The notes beneath the pieces were generated by a model. That model searched no databases, was not told where the DNA came from, and saw only the letters and a program-made list of their open reading frames with translations. Below, one piece after another: positions 49,061 through 59,216 of a stretch of DNA of 64,000 bases. The stretch's first letter is position 1. Each line of letters opens with the position of its first letter. The DNA lies in assembly GCA_022577435.1 (NCBI GenBank), contig JAKOON010000006.1, positions 8,052,501-8,116,500 on the forward strand. The letters run 5' to 3'. The position numbers and the translations under genes are program-made. Source of the DNA: Embiotoca jacksoni (lineage: Eukaryota; Chordata; Actinopteri; Embiotocidae).

Positions 49061-49704
49061 CTATAGACTGGTAACCAGGTGAGAAGGGTCTACGGGCGGC
49101 TCCTCGGGCGATGAATCGGACTCCTCCTTGCTCCCGGACACCATGTATCCATCGCTGCCACCACGGCCCATGTGGTAGTAGCTCTGCAGCTCGTGAAGGT
49201 GATTCCTGGAGCCCAAGTTTGGCATGCTCTTATAATAGACGTCATCTAGCTCTGGAGCAGTGGCACTCTTACAGGGCTGCAGCTCCCCGGAGCTGTCTTC
49301 CTCTCCGTCTGTTAAACCGTTCATCTGCCCATCTGGGAGGTCCGTCAGCACTGGCATGCTGGTGTACAGTGAGTCTCTGTGGTTGGGTGAGTGTGTGTGC
49401 TCGTCAGTGTGCTCGTTGGTCAGCAGAGGAAAGAAGCTCTCGCTGGTTTCCTGGGGGATGCGCCGCGGCCGGGAGAAGCTGTGCGGAGGAGGAGGTGGTG
49501 GGGGGTGGCTGTCGGGCGGAGGAGGCCGTGGCGGCAGGAGAGGCGCATTGGACTCCTCTCTGATAATCTCCAAACCCAGATTCTCCTCATGGGGGAAGGC
49601 TGCAGGGTTGTCCAGCACCATGGGACTGTTGTCCTCTTTACTGCTGCCCACACACCCACCAACTCCACTACTGCTGCTGCTGCTGCTGCCCCCTGCCATG
49701 CTCC
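49061..49704 (-). CDS. adgrl3: adgrl3 terminal coding exon with LVTSL PDZ ligand
   Basis: 644 bp coding: two bases to finish a codon, 213 residues, then a stop at 49061-49063. The acceptor is ...ggttcttgcag before 49704. It begins GSMAGG, followed by a run of seven serines and a Gly-rich stretch. Next come the conserved HEENLGLEIIREESNAPLLP, a proline-rich insert (PPRPPPPDSHPPPPPPPHSF), RRIPQETSESFFPLLTNEHT, NHRDSLYTSMP, DDVYYKSMPNLGSRNH and the end HLVTSL. In the family the C-terminal LVTSL is the class I PDZ ligand for SHANK proteins. The serine and proline runs look longer than in mammalian ADGRL3 and are encoded by near-pure triplet repeats. Confidence 0.96.
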
Positions 49705-50804
49705 CTGCAAGAACCAGGCAGGCATAATATTACACAGAATATTATATAGCGTGGTAGAGCATATTGCTGATTGTTAACTCTGGATAAGTAGCAGTGTTGA
49801 TGCTACTGTGCTGACATGGTGATGATTTTAGCATCCCACAGAGGAGACTTCAGGGCAGTCAAAAAGTCATTTCACTTTAAATTGTCTGCAATCCAAATTT
49901 TGGACATTAACAGTGGATTGAAATTATATGTATAACGGGAAAGGCATTATCACCTGATTAGGCTGGTTGCCTCAGCCTCATGAAGGGTGTAAGTGTCTTT
50001 GCTCTCGTTTAGGTTTTGCAAAATTGGATGAAAAATCTCTAAAAACCTACAGTACACAAAACCTGGGCACCACTGCTTGGCAGACAGGCAACGTTATGGT
50101 GGCGAAACACAACTTTAAAAGACCAGTGTGCAGGATTTAAGGGGGATCTATCGGCAGACATGGAATACAAAACTCATAGTTAGGTTTCCATTAGTGTAAA
50201 ATCACCTGGAACTAAGAATTGTTCTGTTTTTGTCGCTTTAGAGTGAGTCCTTCATATCTACATAGGGAGCGGGTCCTCTTCCATGTGGCACCGCCATGTT
50301 TCTACAGTAGCCCAGAAGGGACAACCCAAGCACTGGCTCGAAAGAAGGCCTGTCACATTTTTATGTTACTTGAAGTTGGCTCTCCTACAAGATTGAAGTA
50401 AGTGAATGCAGTTTGCTAAATCCTCGTGAAATTAATATTAATGTTTCTCAGTATCGGCTGAATGTAGAAGCAACTGTACACTAACAACAAATCAACATAA
50501 GAAAGGTGATAATATGTCACTGATTTCAGTTGTTTAAGCTGCCTCCAAGTGGCCAGAAAATCAGTAATTGCTGATTTAACACAGTCCCTTAGATCATATG
50601 TAAATACGTAAATATTTTGAGCAAGCCAAATAAAAAAAAAAACTCCGGTGCTCTACTCACAGAAACAAAACGTGCTCACATACAGTGCTTAATTAATGGA
50701 AGCCCTGGTCAATAATTTGTAGTCATAGTGGCCAAGCAGTGTCACTATAAACCAAAAGCCTTTAGATGCAGCAGTCAAGGCCAGTTAAATAAGACCATAG
50801 TCAC
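49705..50804 (-). other. adgrl3: adgrl3 intron between the last two coding exons
   Basis: 1.1 kb intron with GT (gtgact) and AG (ttgcag) ends. Most of its first half as read on the plus strand is unique AT-rich sequence; the block 50109-50400 is an interspersed repeat (listed separately). I see no further exon. Confidence 0.85.
50109..50400. repeat. teleost interspersed repeat (GTGTGCAGGATTTA... family)
   Basis: The block starts with ccagtgtgcaggatttaagg, runs through gggggatctatcggcag and contains catagggagcgggtcctctt and caccgccatgtttctacag. I recognise this combination as a very abundant percomorph short repeat often found in introns and UTRs. The family name is not known to me, and the right-hand end is not clear. 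The 60-residue ORF across it is incidental. Confidence 0.65.
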
Positions 50805-51107
50805 CTCCATTGGCCAGGCTGCTGTTGACAAGCTTGTTCATCAGGTTGTGATTGCGCTCAGTGGTGGCTCTCTCATGATTGTTGAGGTAAGAGGGGATGT
50901 AGTTGGAGGTCAGCTCCTTAAGGATCTTCTTCTCTAGGGTCGTCTCTTTGTGGTTGCCATGGGTGCCGTAGCCGCCACTACGGTCCAGAATCTGGACGCA
51001 GTCGCTCAGGTACTCACTGCTGGCCATGCTGTAGTTGTTGGCATGGTTACCATTAAGAGGGAGCGTGTCCATAACACTGGAGTCTCTTGCGTTGTTCAGG
51101 ATGCCCT
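50805..51107 (-). CDS. adgrl3: adgrl3 cytoplasmic-tail exon encoding ...NARDSSVMDTLPLNGN...
   Basis: 303 bp entering and leaving in phase 1. The acceptor is ...tctttctcag before 51107 and the donor is gtgact after 50805. With the carried base it reads EGILNNARDSSVMDTLPLNG, then NHANNYSMASSEYLSDCVQI, a Gly-rich linker (DRSGGYGTHGNHKETT), LEKKILKELTSNYIPSYLNN and HERATTERNHNLMNKLVNSS. The KILKELTSNYIPSYLNNHER segment is specific to ADGRL3 among the latrophilins as far as I recall. The GGYGTHGNH stretch is longer than in mammals. No frame breaks are present. Confidence 0.95.
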
Positions 51108-51741
51108 CTGAGAAAGAGATAATTAAAAAAGTAAGAATTATTAGGATTCTGGAATAAACGACAATTCAGAGAAAAGATTAAAATTTTTGCCTCACACCGT
51201 AGCAAATGCCGGGCATTGGGAATTAGAAAAAGTAGGAATGACAATTGTCTTGGAAGGACAAATGCTTCAAGCGTCCATAATACATTTAAGAGACACTTCA
51301 TATGTATATTATTTTTCTCAATTACTGACATTTCAGAAATAGAAAAAAAGTTTCACTGAAGAAATAGAAAAATGTTTTTAAGTGGCACTTAATAATAGTA
51401 ATTACAATGCAAGTACTTATAAGGGCAAACATGACAACTCATTTATAACTCACCAAAATTTACACATTAGGTTAACATTTAATTTAAATGAGATCCAATA
51501 CTTGTTTTTTATGCCATGCATATATTGCCTTTCGTAAAGACCTTTAAAATAGCATTTCTGCAAAAGGAATCTGAAATTGTGTGTCAACCTAAATGACACA
51601 ACTGTGTTACATGAACTGAGTAATGATATGGGAAGAAACGCTTTTGAATAGATTGGACTAAACATGTTTGGCAAAGTGCTTGAGAAGCAAGAAAAGAAAA
51701 AAAACATTGTTGAAGTAGATGAATAGTAATTTAGCCCATAC

Positions 51742-51759
51742 TTGTGTCTCGGTAAGGTG
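51742..51759 (-). CDS. adgrl3: candidate adgrl3 18-nt microexon (PYRDT), with optional run-on to a stop
   Basis: A strong pyrimidine tract (ctcctccctctctcctccctc on the minus strand, shown in part) ends in ...ccattag before 51759. The following 18 bases, entered in phase 1, give xPYRDT and are followed by a GT donor (gtatgg). Phase is kept, so the exon can sit between the 54121-54249 and 50805-51107 exons. If the donor is not used, the frame continues as SMG and stops at TAA (51731-51733). This resembles the alternative PYRET / PYRETSMG sequences I recall from mammalian ADGRL3 isoforms, which is the main reason for the call. The exon is tiny, so chance similarity is possible. Confidence 0.55.
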
Positions 51760-52218
51760 CTAATGGACAGCATGAGGGAGGAGAGAGGGAGGAGAGACAC
51801 AGATGTGAGTTCATACACTGAGAGAAACAAATTTCAGCAACAACACAATCAACATTTGCACAGCAAGTAAAGAAAAATCTGATAAACAAAGAATCCCTGT
51901 CAGATTCTCAAAATCAGAATCTGCTCTATTATTAACTGGCTGTTGTCATGTGGTTTATAATTTATACAACACAGACGAAACATTAAAACACACTGCACAA
52001 ATTCCATTTAAAACTTAATACATACACAGTACACATGCAGAAGTCTACCACAAGCAATACGAAGCCCAACTGACATGCAAAGTGACATTCAATTTTTAAA
52101 ATAACATTTTAAAATATAGCACGTACTGTGTAAAATATAACATTCGCACACATAAGAAAAAATATTCCATGGCTCCCAAGTAGCTTATAAACAATATATA
52201 GACAATCTGCAACCAGTT

Positions 52219-52288
<70 letters not shown>

Positions 52289-52291
52289 ATA
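52219..52291. repeat. (CA)n-(TA)n compound microsatellite
   Basis: CA repeats from 52219 to about 52244 pass into TA repeats to about 52280 and then irregular TATG. The Tc1 element that follows inserted at a TA in this tract: its left TA duplication is at 52294-52295, and ATGTATGTAT continues beyond its right end. Confidence 0.9.
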
Positions 52292-52295
52292 CATA

Positions 52296-52512
52296 CAGTG
52301 GGTACGGAAAGTATTCAGACCCCTTTACATTTTTCACTCTTTGTTTCATTGCAGCCATTTGCTAAAATCAAAAAAGTTCATTTTATTTCTCATTAATGTA
52401 CACTCAGCACCCCATCTTGACAGAAAAAAACAGAAATGTAGAAATTTGTGCAAATTTATTAAAAAAGAAAAACTGAAATATCACATGGTCATAAGTATTC
52501 AGACCCTTTGCT
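52296..52512 (+). repeat. left terminal inverted repeat of the intronic Tc1 element
   Basis: Begins CAGTGGGTACGGAAAGTATT and ends near gtattcagaccctttgct. Its reverse complement is found at 53712-53929. The phrase AAGTATTCAGACCC occurs at both the outer and inner edge of each arm, as expected for the direct-repeat binding sites within long fish Tc1 TIRs. Confidence 0.9.
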
Positions 52513-52690
52513 GTGACACTCATATTTAACTCACATGCTGTCCATTTCTTCTGATCCTCCTTGAGATGGTTCTACTCCTTCACTGGAGTCCAGCTGTGTT
52601 TAATTAAACTGATTGGACTTGATTAGGAAAGGCACACACCTGTCTATATAAGACCTTACAGCTCAGTGCATGTCAGAGCAAATGAGAATC

Positions 52691-53712
52691 ATGAGGTCGA
52701 AGGAACTGTCCAAGGAGCTCAGAGACAGAATTGTGGCAAGGCACAGATCTGGCCAAGGTTACAAAATAATTTCTACAGCACTCAAGGTTCCTAAGAGCAC
52801 AGTGGCCTCCATAATCCTTAAATGGAAGAAGTTTGGGATGACCAGAACTCTTCCTAGACCTGGCCGTCCAGCCAAACTGAGCAATCGTGGGAGAAGAGCC
52901 TTGGTGAGAGAGGTAAAGAAGAACCCAAAGATCACTGTGGCTGAGCTCCAGAGATGCAGTAGGGAGATGGGAGAAAGTTCCACAAAGTCAACTATCACTG
53001 CAGCCCTCCACCAGTCGGGGCTTTATGGAAGAGTGGCCCGACGGAAGCCTCTCCTCAGTGCAAGACATATGAAAGCCCGCATAGAGTTTGCCAAAAAAAA
53101 CACATGAAGGACTCCCAGACTATGAGAAATAAGATTCTCTGGTCTGATGAGACCAAGATTGAACTTTTTGGCATTAATTCTAAGCGGTATGTGTGGAGAA
53201 AACCAGGCACTGCTCATCACCTGCCCAATACAATCCCAACAGTGAAACATGGTGGTGGCAGCATCATGCTATGGGGGTGTTTTTCAGCTGCAGGGACAGG
53301 ACGACTGGTTGCAATTGAAGGAAAGATGAATGCGGCCAAGTACAGAGATATCCTGGAAGAAAACCTCTTCCAGAGTGCTCTGGACCTCAGACTGGGCCGA
53401 AGGTTCACCTTCCAACAAGACAATGACCCGAAGCACACAGCTAAAATAACAAAGGAGTGGCTTCGGAACAACTCTGTGACCATTCTTGACTGGCCCAGCC
53501 AGAGCCCTGACCTAAACCCAATTGAGCATCTCTGGAGAGACCTGAAAATGGCTGTCCACCAACGTTCACCATCCAACCTGACGGAACTGGAGAGGATCTG
53601 CAAGGAAGAATGGCAGAGGATCCCCAAATCCAGGTGTGAAAAGCTTGTTGCATCATTCCCAAGAAGACTCATGGCTGTACTAGCTCAAAAGGGTGCTTCT
53701 ACTCAATACTGA
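52691..53712 (+). pseudogene. Tc1-like transposase, disrupted by one indel in an A-run
   Basis: The frame opens at ATG 52691 (MRSKELSKELRDR; an in-frame ATG 21 bases upstream is also possible) and runs to about 53098. It carries the N-terminal helix-turn-helix DNA-binding region (STVASIILKWKKFG), a GRPAKLS linker and TISAALHQ-like sequence (here TITAALHQSGLYGRVARRKP). It resumes in another frame at about 53104 and reaches the stop at 53710-53712. DDE residues are intact: Asp in WSDETK (53146-53148), Asp in QQDNDPKH (53419-53421) and Glu in LNPIEHLW (53524-53526), giving DD34E spacing. The break falls in eight consecutive A's at 53093-53100. The related element at 13954 lacks the two extra bases (1020 versus 1022 nt), so a +2 slippage is the simplest reading. 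It is a cut-and-paste transposase, here non-functional as sequenced. Confidence 0.93.
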
Positions 53713-53929
53713 GCAAAGGGTCTGAATACTTATGACCATGTGACATTTCAGTTTTTCTTTTTTAATAAATTTGCACAAATTTCTACATTTCAGTTTTTTT
53801 CTGTCAAGATGGGGTGCTGAGTGTACATTAATGAGAAATAAAATTAACTTTTTTGAAATTTAGCAAATGGCTGCAATGAAACAAAGAGTGAAAAATTTAA
53901 AGGGGTCTGAATACTTTCCGTACCCACTG
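53712..53929 (-). repeat. right terminal inverted repeat of the intronic Tc1 element
   Basis: Runs from agcaaagggtctgaatac to GTACCCACTG and is the reverse complement of the left arm. The transposase stop codon (53710-53712) abuts its inner edge. Confidence 0.9.
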
Positions 53930-54120
53930 TATGTATGTATGTGATATTTGTACATTGCAGTGATTGATCACCTCACTTGGGAACCATAATAAGGCTACAT
54001 CAAAGCAGTGAAAATTTTAAAATCAAATAAGCATGCACAAATGAACTGAATGTGGTGAAGAAATACATCTAAACTAACTTTTTAAATGCTGTATGTTCTT
54101 AATAGGAACATTAGGCACAC

Positions 54121-54249
54121 CTTGGGTGTTGTACATGCCCACGGCTGGGTTGTTATAGACTGCCGAGTCCCCCAGGAGAGTGTTATAAGGATTGTTAGTA
54201 CCATGGGGACGAAGGAGAGCATTAGTTATAAGATGATTAGCCATGGCTC
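54121..54249 (-). CDS. adgrl3: adgrl3 cytoplasmic-tail exon encoding ANHLITNALLRPHGTNNPYNTLL...
   Basis: 129 bp entering and leaving in phase 1, so it is frame-neutral. The acceptor is ...ctgcctgtaccag before 54249 and the donor is gtgtgc after 54121. It encodes AMANHLITNALLRPHG, then TNNPYNTLLGDSAVYNNPAV and GMYNTQ. The LLRPHGTNNPYNTLL core is shared by latrophilins. As I recall, this exon is included or skipped in different mammalian isoforms, and its symmetric phase would allow skipping here too. A roughly 250-base purine-rich block on the plus strand (54261-54510) lies right against the acceptor and forms an unusually long polypyrimidine tract in the transcript. Confidence 0.93.
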
Positions 54250-54260
54250 CTGGTACAGGC

Positions 54261-54510
54261 AGATAGAGAAAGAGAGAGAGGAAGAGCAACAGCCAAGACG
54301 AGAGAGGAAGAGCAACAGCCAAGTTGAGAGAGAAAAAGAGAGGGGGAAGCACTCCAGAGAAATAAAAGGTAGAGAGGAGATAGAGGTTAAAGTGAGAGAG
54401 CATGTAGCCATTGCAGAGTGGAAGTAAGCGAGAGGGAAAAGAAGAGGGGAGAGTGAGATGGAAAGGGAGTGTGTGGAAGAAAGAGGGAGAGAAGAGGACA
54501 AGTAAATCAA
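54261..54510 (+). repeat. purine-rich tract with 26-bp tandem duplication next to an adgrl3 acceptor
   Basis: The plus strand is dominated by GA-rich words (agagagagaggaagag, gagagggggaag, gagaggagatagagg). The unit agaggaagagcaacagccaa occurs twice in tandem (first copy 54275-54297, second 54301-54323, period 26). In the adgrl3 transcript this is a long polypyrimidine stretch ending about 10 bases from the acceptor of the 54121-54249 exon. Confidence 0.75.
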
Positions 54511-56114
54511 ACAAGCAAACACAGTTTAGGGAGAAAGCCAAGAAAAAGCTTGACAAGTCATTCTTGCAGCCACTGCATACAGGCTGAGGGAGGGAACCAG
54601 AGAAAGAGACAGACAGACAGACAGAGGGAGAGACAAAGAGAGGGAAGCATAGCTGGGAGCAGACTGAGCTGCAGTTCAATACGCTTGAGCAGAGAAGCAT
54701 GACTACAGGATAGTTAATGGACAAAAGGCACACAAAAAAGTGTTCTCAATGCATTTCCTTCCCTGGTGGGGCGCAGATCATGTACACATTAAGACACTGC
54801 AACAACAACAAAAAAACAGGTGACAAATGACCGCAAGAGCTCCTATACATTCATCCTCATATTGTATTCTACCCTGTATGAAGCAACACGCAACCTCTAC
54901 CACTCCTGAGTGTGACTGTATGTCATACTCCTTCAAAACATTAAAGGGAAAAACTGAGACACTATAGCAACTCCATGATTTCTGCATTAACACAAGTGAG
55001 TGTTTTCATTCCTTTTGCATTTACTGTCTAGCAAGTCTTGAAGAGTTAGTTAGCCCTAAACAGGATTTTCTTTTTTGCTAGTTTAACCAGCCCAGTTTCT
55101 TGAGGCTTGTGTGAAGTGTTTCGCTTCAACTGAGGAAACAAAGTCATGATGCCTAGAAACAAGTGAATAGCATCTACATATGTCTTTACTACGGAGCCCT
55201 GGAGTGGCCACGGAGAGAAAAACATAAATTAATCGTGAGCATGAACTACTAAATCGAGGCCACGTTTTACTATCTCGTGCCGCATCCCTTTTATTACAGC
55301 TGCCCTTAGTTAACCGAGTTGTTAGTCAGACTGATGATTGATGACATATTTAGAGTCACCAAAAATGATAATAAAGACACCATATTATGTATACAGACAC
55401 TGAGTGAGTAAACGATTGCTATTATAGTAACATAAGATGTTTTCTGGCGGCGTTGACATTATTGACAAAGATGTCGGGGTTGTTTTCTCACTATTATCAA
55501 TCTTCGGGTTGTCTGAAATGAGAGTGTACACGTGCACTCAGGAAAACTAGCCGATAGTTGTTTTGTTTTTTTTTACAATTCAGCTGCACCGTTTTATACC
55601 GATCATATCCATATCTGTCATTGATTAGTCAGACTGGCTATGGTGGCTCAGCTAACAACAACAACTCCGTTAACTAAGGACAGCTGTAATGAAAGGGATG
55701 AACAGGATTATTGTTCGTAAAAGGCAATGACGATGATATTGAGAGCTTGTGGATTACATCGTCGGCAATATGCTAATTTTGAGGATGCTATCGACTTTAT
55801 AGTAGGTCAACTGACAGTTGCAGTGCACTTCATGCTGAGAGGAGAAAGCCTGTTGTGCTGTGCTGTCTCTCCATATAGTGACTTATCTCGTGCGCACAAA
55901 TTGATTAAAACGTGGGAACGAAATGCTATTTAGTGCGCACGATTTAGTATCTTGATTAAAAAAAAGAAGAAAAGAAATTCTCTCTATGGCCACTCAGGGG
56001 CTTCGTACTTTACTACCAAAGAGAAACAAAGAAATAATCTGTGGGTTTTAAAAAAAAAATTCAGCATCTCGTGTTTTACGCTCATGAACAAAATGGCTTG
56101 TGTTAAGCGGTAAG

Positions 56115-56620
56115 CAGCAGTGACGTCACCAATTGGTTCGTGACCGTCTGTTATGAAGCGTCGAGTTTGGAATTTGGCCGGCAGTCACAATAATTTGGGA
56201 AGGCTCGGAGGGAGCCAGCGGTGGATCTGACTCAATCTGATTGGAAACCCGGCAACACTACTACCCGCCCACCGATAGCTGTAATCTGACAGCACCACAG
56301 CCCTGTCAATCAAACAGACATGCCCCACAATTTTTTTTTTAGGCTTATTTCATAATTAATGACTGGGTTATTTTCAGATGGACGGCCAGAACACTAATCT
56401 GGAAGAGTGAATTTCGCGAACGACATACCGAAAATGTTATTGACTGAACATTTTATGAGAGAAGTTGAATGACAGTCTATGGAGCCGGAGGCTTTTTGGA
56501 GCCAACCTCTAGCGGCGCCCGGTGGTATGACGGCTTAAGGCACTTCAGCATCGGCCTCATTTTTCAGAGCCGGAAGCTACGTCCACTTTTATATAGAGTC
56601 TATGCTTGTGTTAAGGAGTT
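56115..56620. repeat. teleost interspersed repeat (TGACGTCACC...TCTAGCGGC... family)
   Basis: It contains gtgacgtcaccaattggttc, gaagcgtcgagtttggaatt and ctgacagcaccacagccctg, then gacagtctatggagccggag and ggagccaacctctagcggcg. I recall this order of phrases from a common fish repeat. The TGACGTCA palindrome (a CRE-like site) belongs to the repeat. The locally higher GC is explained by the element and not by a promoter. Confidence 0.5.
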
Positions 56621-59122
56621 TTTGGACCACGCTCCTTGGATTAACGACGTCGAAGGGAAACTTTCCCAACAGGACAAAAGCCATTGTTGTCTATGCTCAA
56701 GTCTCTTGCGTCAAAACCGATATTAGAAAAGCAGCATTTGCTTTATAATCAATCCTATATTTGGTCCAATACGTTATGTATCTGAGCAATGTCTGTACGA
56801 CATTGAACTCTGAACAAAGCCAAACCATTTCCACATCACTTAAGTAATATAATTACCTTTCTTTAATCTTATTCTGTCATCATGAGCTCCTGCTGCCTTT
56901 TCTCAAGTGTTTGACTGGCAAAACTCACATGTGTGAGTGTCTCCAAGGAAACGGTGTCAGCTTATGTTACTGTCACTGTCGTAACTACAGAACTATTTCT
57001 TACTGCTCTCCCTGATTTTGTTTGAAAGACATCAGAGGGAAGCACATATCTCGATTAGAGCATTTTTCAATTCATGCAAAATCTAAAATCTGAATTAATC
57101 AAATTAATTTAATTCATCAGCCAGCGCTTGCAAGAGGCGCAGTGGATTTTATTGGCATCTTTTTCAGTCTCGTAAAAAAAAACAAAAAAACAAAAAAAAA
57201 CTTTTTTACTTATAACTACTCAATATGAATAGTTATGTACGTACATGTGTTAATATTGTAAAAAATGTAATGATATATTAGACATGATGTCTAAAATGAA
57301 GAAGTTTTTTTTAAACATTTCACTCCTGTGACCGCCTTGCGTTGTGTGACAGAATTGATTGCTTTGGCCTGCTTTCTGCTTCCCTTTTCAGGTCCTCCCT
57401 AAATCCTACCTGATTGAGGGATTATCCACGGCGGTCTGGGAGTCTATGGGTGTTTGTCAAGCTTAAAGATGTGCCCTTGATGGGATGGGTCCTTTCAAGT
57501 CAGGTCCTTCAGAGGCTAGGGCTGGACTCCTTGCATGTGCGCATAGGATTGTGGGAGCTTTAGGGATGGCAAGGATACACCTGATGCATCCTTGAAACTT
57601 GTCTGAATGAAGGACTCGGTCCTCTGAATTTTGAAGGATCCAAAACATCAGTAAAGTCCTTCAATGTTGGGATTTGATGACGTAGTATCTTAGAAACACA
57701 GCCTATCGAGGTTGCATCTTTTAGATTGAGAAACACCCGAAATCAGCTGGTTTCCTCTCAGGGTGTCAACGTCTCGCACCTGGAGGGCTGGTCCAACTTA
57801 GTTTAATTTGGGTTGGTTTGATTTTATTCGCCATTTAGGCCATGTGTAGTTATTATGTTGGCACCTACTAATATTCTGTTTGGTTTTTGTTTGAGTTATC
57901 CTTGCTGGCCTAATTCAATTTTTACTGTATTAAATTATTATTGTAGCGCTCCCTTCTTTGTTATGGACTGAAGGACCTGGGCATTACCCTCTCTCCAAAG
58001 TTCAACAAGTCAATCACGGATCGGACAATGCAATTTATTCTATTCCACACTTATACACTAAGTCACAGTATGTAGTCATTTGAAAATCTACTGGCTAAGT
58101 CGCTCTGTGCAGGATACTTTAAAGTGTGAGGGAAGGAGGAGGTGTGGGTGACTTAAGCCCTGCCTCGCTAAGTGTGTGATAATTCAAGCGCTGACACACA
58201 CCATGTCTGCTTTAGTATCAATCTGTCATGCTAACAGCTTATTAGTGGCCTGAAGAAAGCGAGGGCCACACCTCAACTTAGAGACTAACAAATGGCAGCG
58301 GACGATCCAGTGTGTGTGTGTGTGTGTCAAACTGTCGGGCCATTTAGGTATCTATGCCCTCATTACCCTATGCTCAGACAGCCATACTCATGGATTCTGT
58401 TCCTACGGTCCATTACAGTATTTTACTCTGGAGGGACAACAAAGGAGCGCTCTGATCACATTGGAAATGCATTGAACTAAGTCTGATACACATTTAAAAG
58501 CTTGAAAGTAACTACAGTAGCCTTTATATAATTGGACAAGCTACACTGAACATACCGATTTTCAGATGAAATATCCTGCTACATTTTACTGTGCTTTACT
58601 AAACAATTCTAGTAGTGTATAGTGGTGTAAACCATACCACATACAGCTAATACTACAACATTAATGGAATGTAATTCTGAAGAACTCTCAGTATAATGAT
58701 AAGGTACCACTGTTGTTCTGGTGAAGACAGACTAACTTAAAGGATTTCTCACCCACAGCGCTTCAAAACACATCTATCCTGGGAAAAAGAAGTATAGAAG
58801 CCTTCTGTATCACAGTCAGCTCTACACTCTGAAGATTTATAATGGGACCAAAAACTGGTTGATGTTTCAGTTTTGACAAGACTCGGCCCATAACGCTCTC
58901 CTTCCTGTAAAGTCATTCTTTGAAGCAGCAAAAAAGTAGTCGGTGATATTTACACTCTATTCTGCTAATCTTTCACTCTTCAAGAACACAATACCATTAT
59001 CAGAAGTTTGGACTCCAACCACTTTGGTAAATGACAGCGCATGCTGTCTGAGCCTCCCGCTATTAATAAAGTAGATATGGTGACAGTGATGAGGATGCAA
59101 ATGGTAGGTATCCCGTGGTTAC
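56621..59122. other. intronic sequence without recognised exon
   Basis: Mostly unique AT-rich DNA. The stretch 57390-57690 is more GC-balanced, with repeated gtcctt / aaggac words (for example ggtccttcagaggc and gaaggactcggtcctc), which may be an old inverted repeat. A short (GT)n lies at 58311-58327. Nothing coding was recognised. Confidence 0.5.
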
Positions 59123-59216
59123 CTCTGTTGAGCGTAGCGGAGCTGTTGATGTCTCCAGTGATGAAGGAGGACTCCTGTTTCCTCACAGTGTCATTCCACA
59201 TCCGCCTGATACGACT
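59123..59216 (-). CDS. adgrl3: adgrl3 exon encoding SRIRRMWNDTV...
   Basis: 94 bp: 31 codons plus one base, so it enters in phase 0 and leaves in phase 1. The acceptor is ...cctgtgtgtag before 59216 and the donor is gtaacc after 59123. It encodes SRIRRMWNDTVRKQ, then ESSFITGDINSSATLNR. This is among the most conserved tail segments of all three latrophilins. Compared with the mammalian sequence as I recall it (KQSESSF), one serine is missing here. Read-through beyond the donor gives a hydrophobic non-homologous peptide, which supports this exon end. The intron just upstream has a purine-rich plus strand (pyrimidine-rich in the sense of transcription) across 59220-59480. Confidence 0.93.

Larger units (their letters stand above)
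52296..53929 (+). mobile_element. Tc1-like DNA transposon, nearly complete, young
   Basis: 1634 bp element bounded by CAGTGGGTAC...GTACCCACTG and flanked by TA (52294-52295 and 53930-53931), the target duplication of Tc1/mariner transposons. The terminal inverted repeats are about 217 bp (52296-52512 and 53712-53929) and look highly similar to each other. Inside is one transposase gene on the plus strand, antisense to adgrl3, broken by a single indel. Length and layout match fish Tc1-like elements of about 1.6 kb. High TIR identity and one simple lesion suggest recent insertion, but this is inferred and not dated. Confidence 0.95.
51108..54120 (-). other. adgrl3: adgrl3 intron carrying the microexon candidate and a Tc1 element
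   Basis: 3.0 kb intron. It holds the 18-nt microexon candidate (51742-51759), a CA/TA microsatellite (52219-52291) and an inserted Tc1-like element (52296-53929) that makes up more than half its length. The rest is AT-rich and unremarkable. Confidence 0.85.
54250..59122 (-). other. adgrl3: large adgrl3 intron (4.9 kb)
   Basis: It begins with gtaacc at 59122 and ends with ccag at 54250. It contains the strand-asymmetric tract next to the acceptor (54261-54510), a teleost repeat copy (56115-56620) and mostly unique AT-rich sequence. I searched the minus strand for latrophilin-like exons and found none. An ORF at 58749-58931 shows weak exon-like ends but has the wrong phase. Confidence 0.8.

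Noticed and set aside
54074..54733. 219-residue minus ORF as a single protein
   Set aside because: Only its last part (54121-54249) is an adgrl3 exon; the rest is intron translated through the polypyrimidine tract.
56115..56300. TGACGTCA and higher GC as an internal promoter of adgrl3
   Set aside because: The motif and the GC content belong to a recognisable dispersed fish repeat; there is no first exon nearby.
58749..58931. Minus-strand ORF in the large adgrl3 intron as an extra adgrl3 exon
   Set aside because: There is an AG and a fairly open frame (TETSTSFWSHYKSSECRADC), but the phase needed from the upstream exon (1) gives a stop after about a dozen codons, and it does not match any latrophilin sequence I recall.
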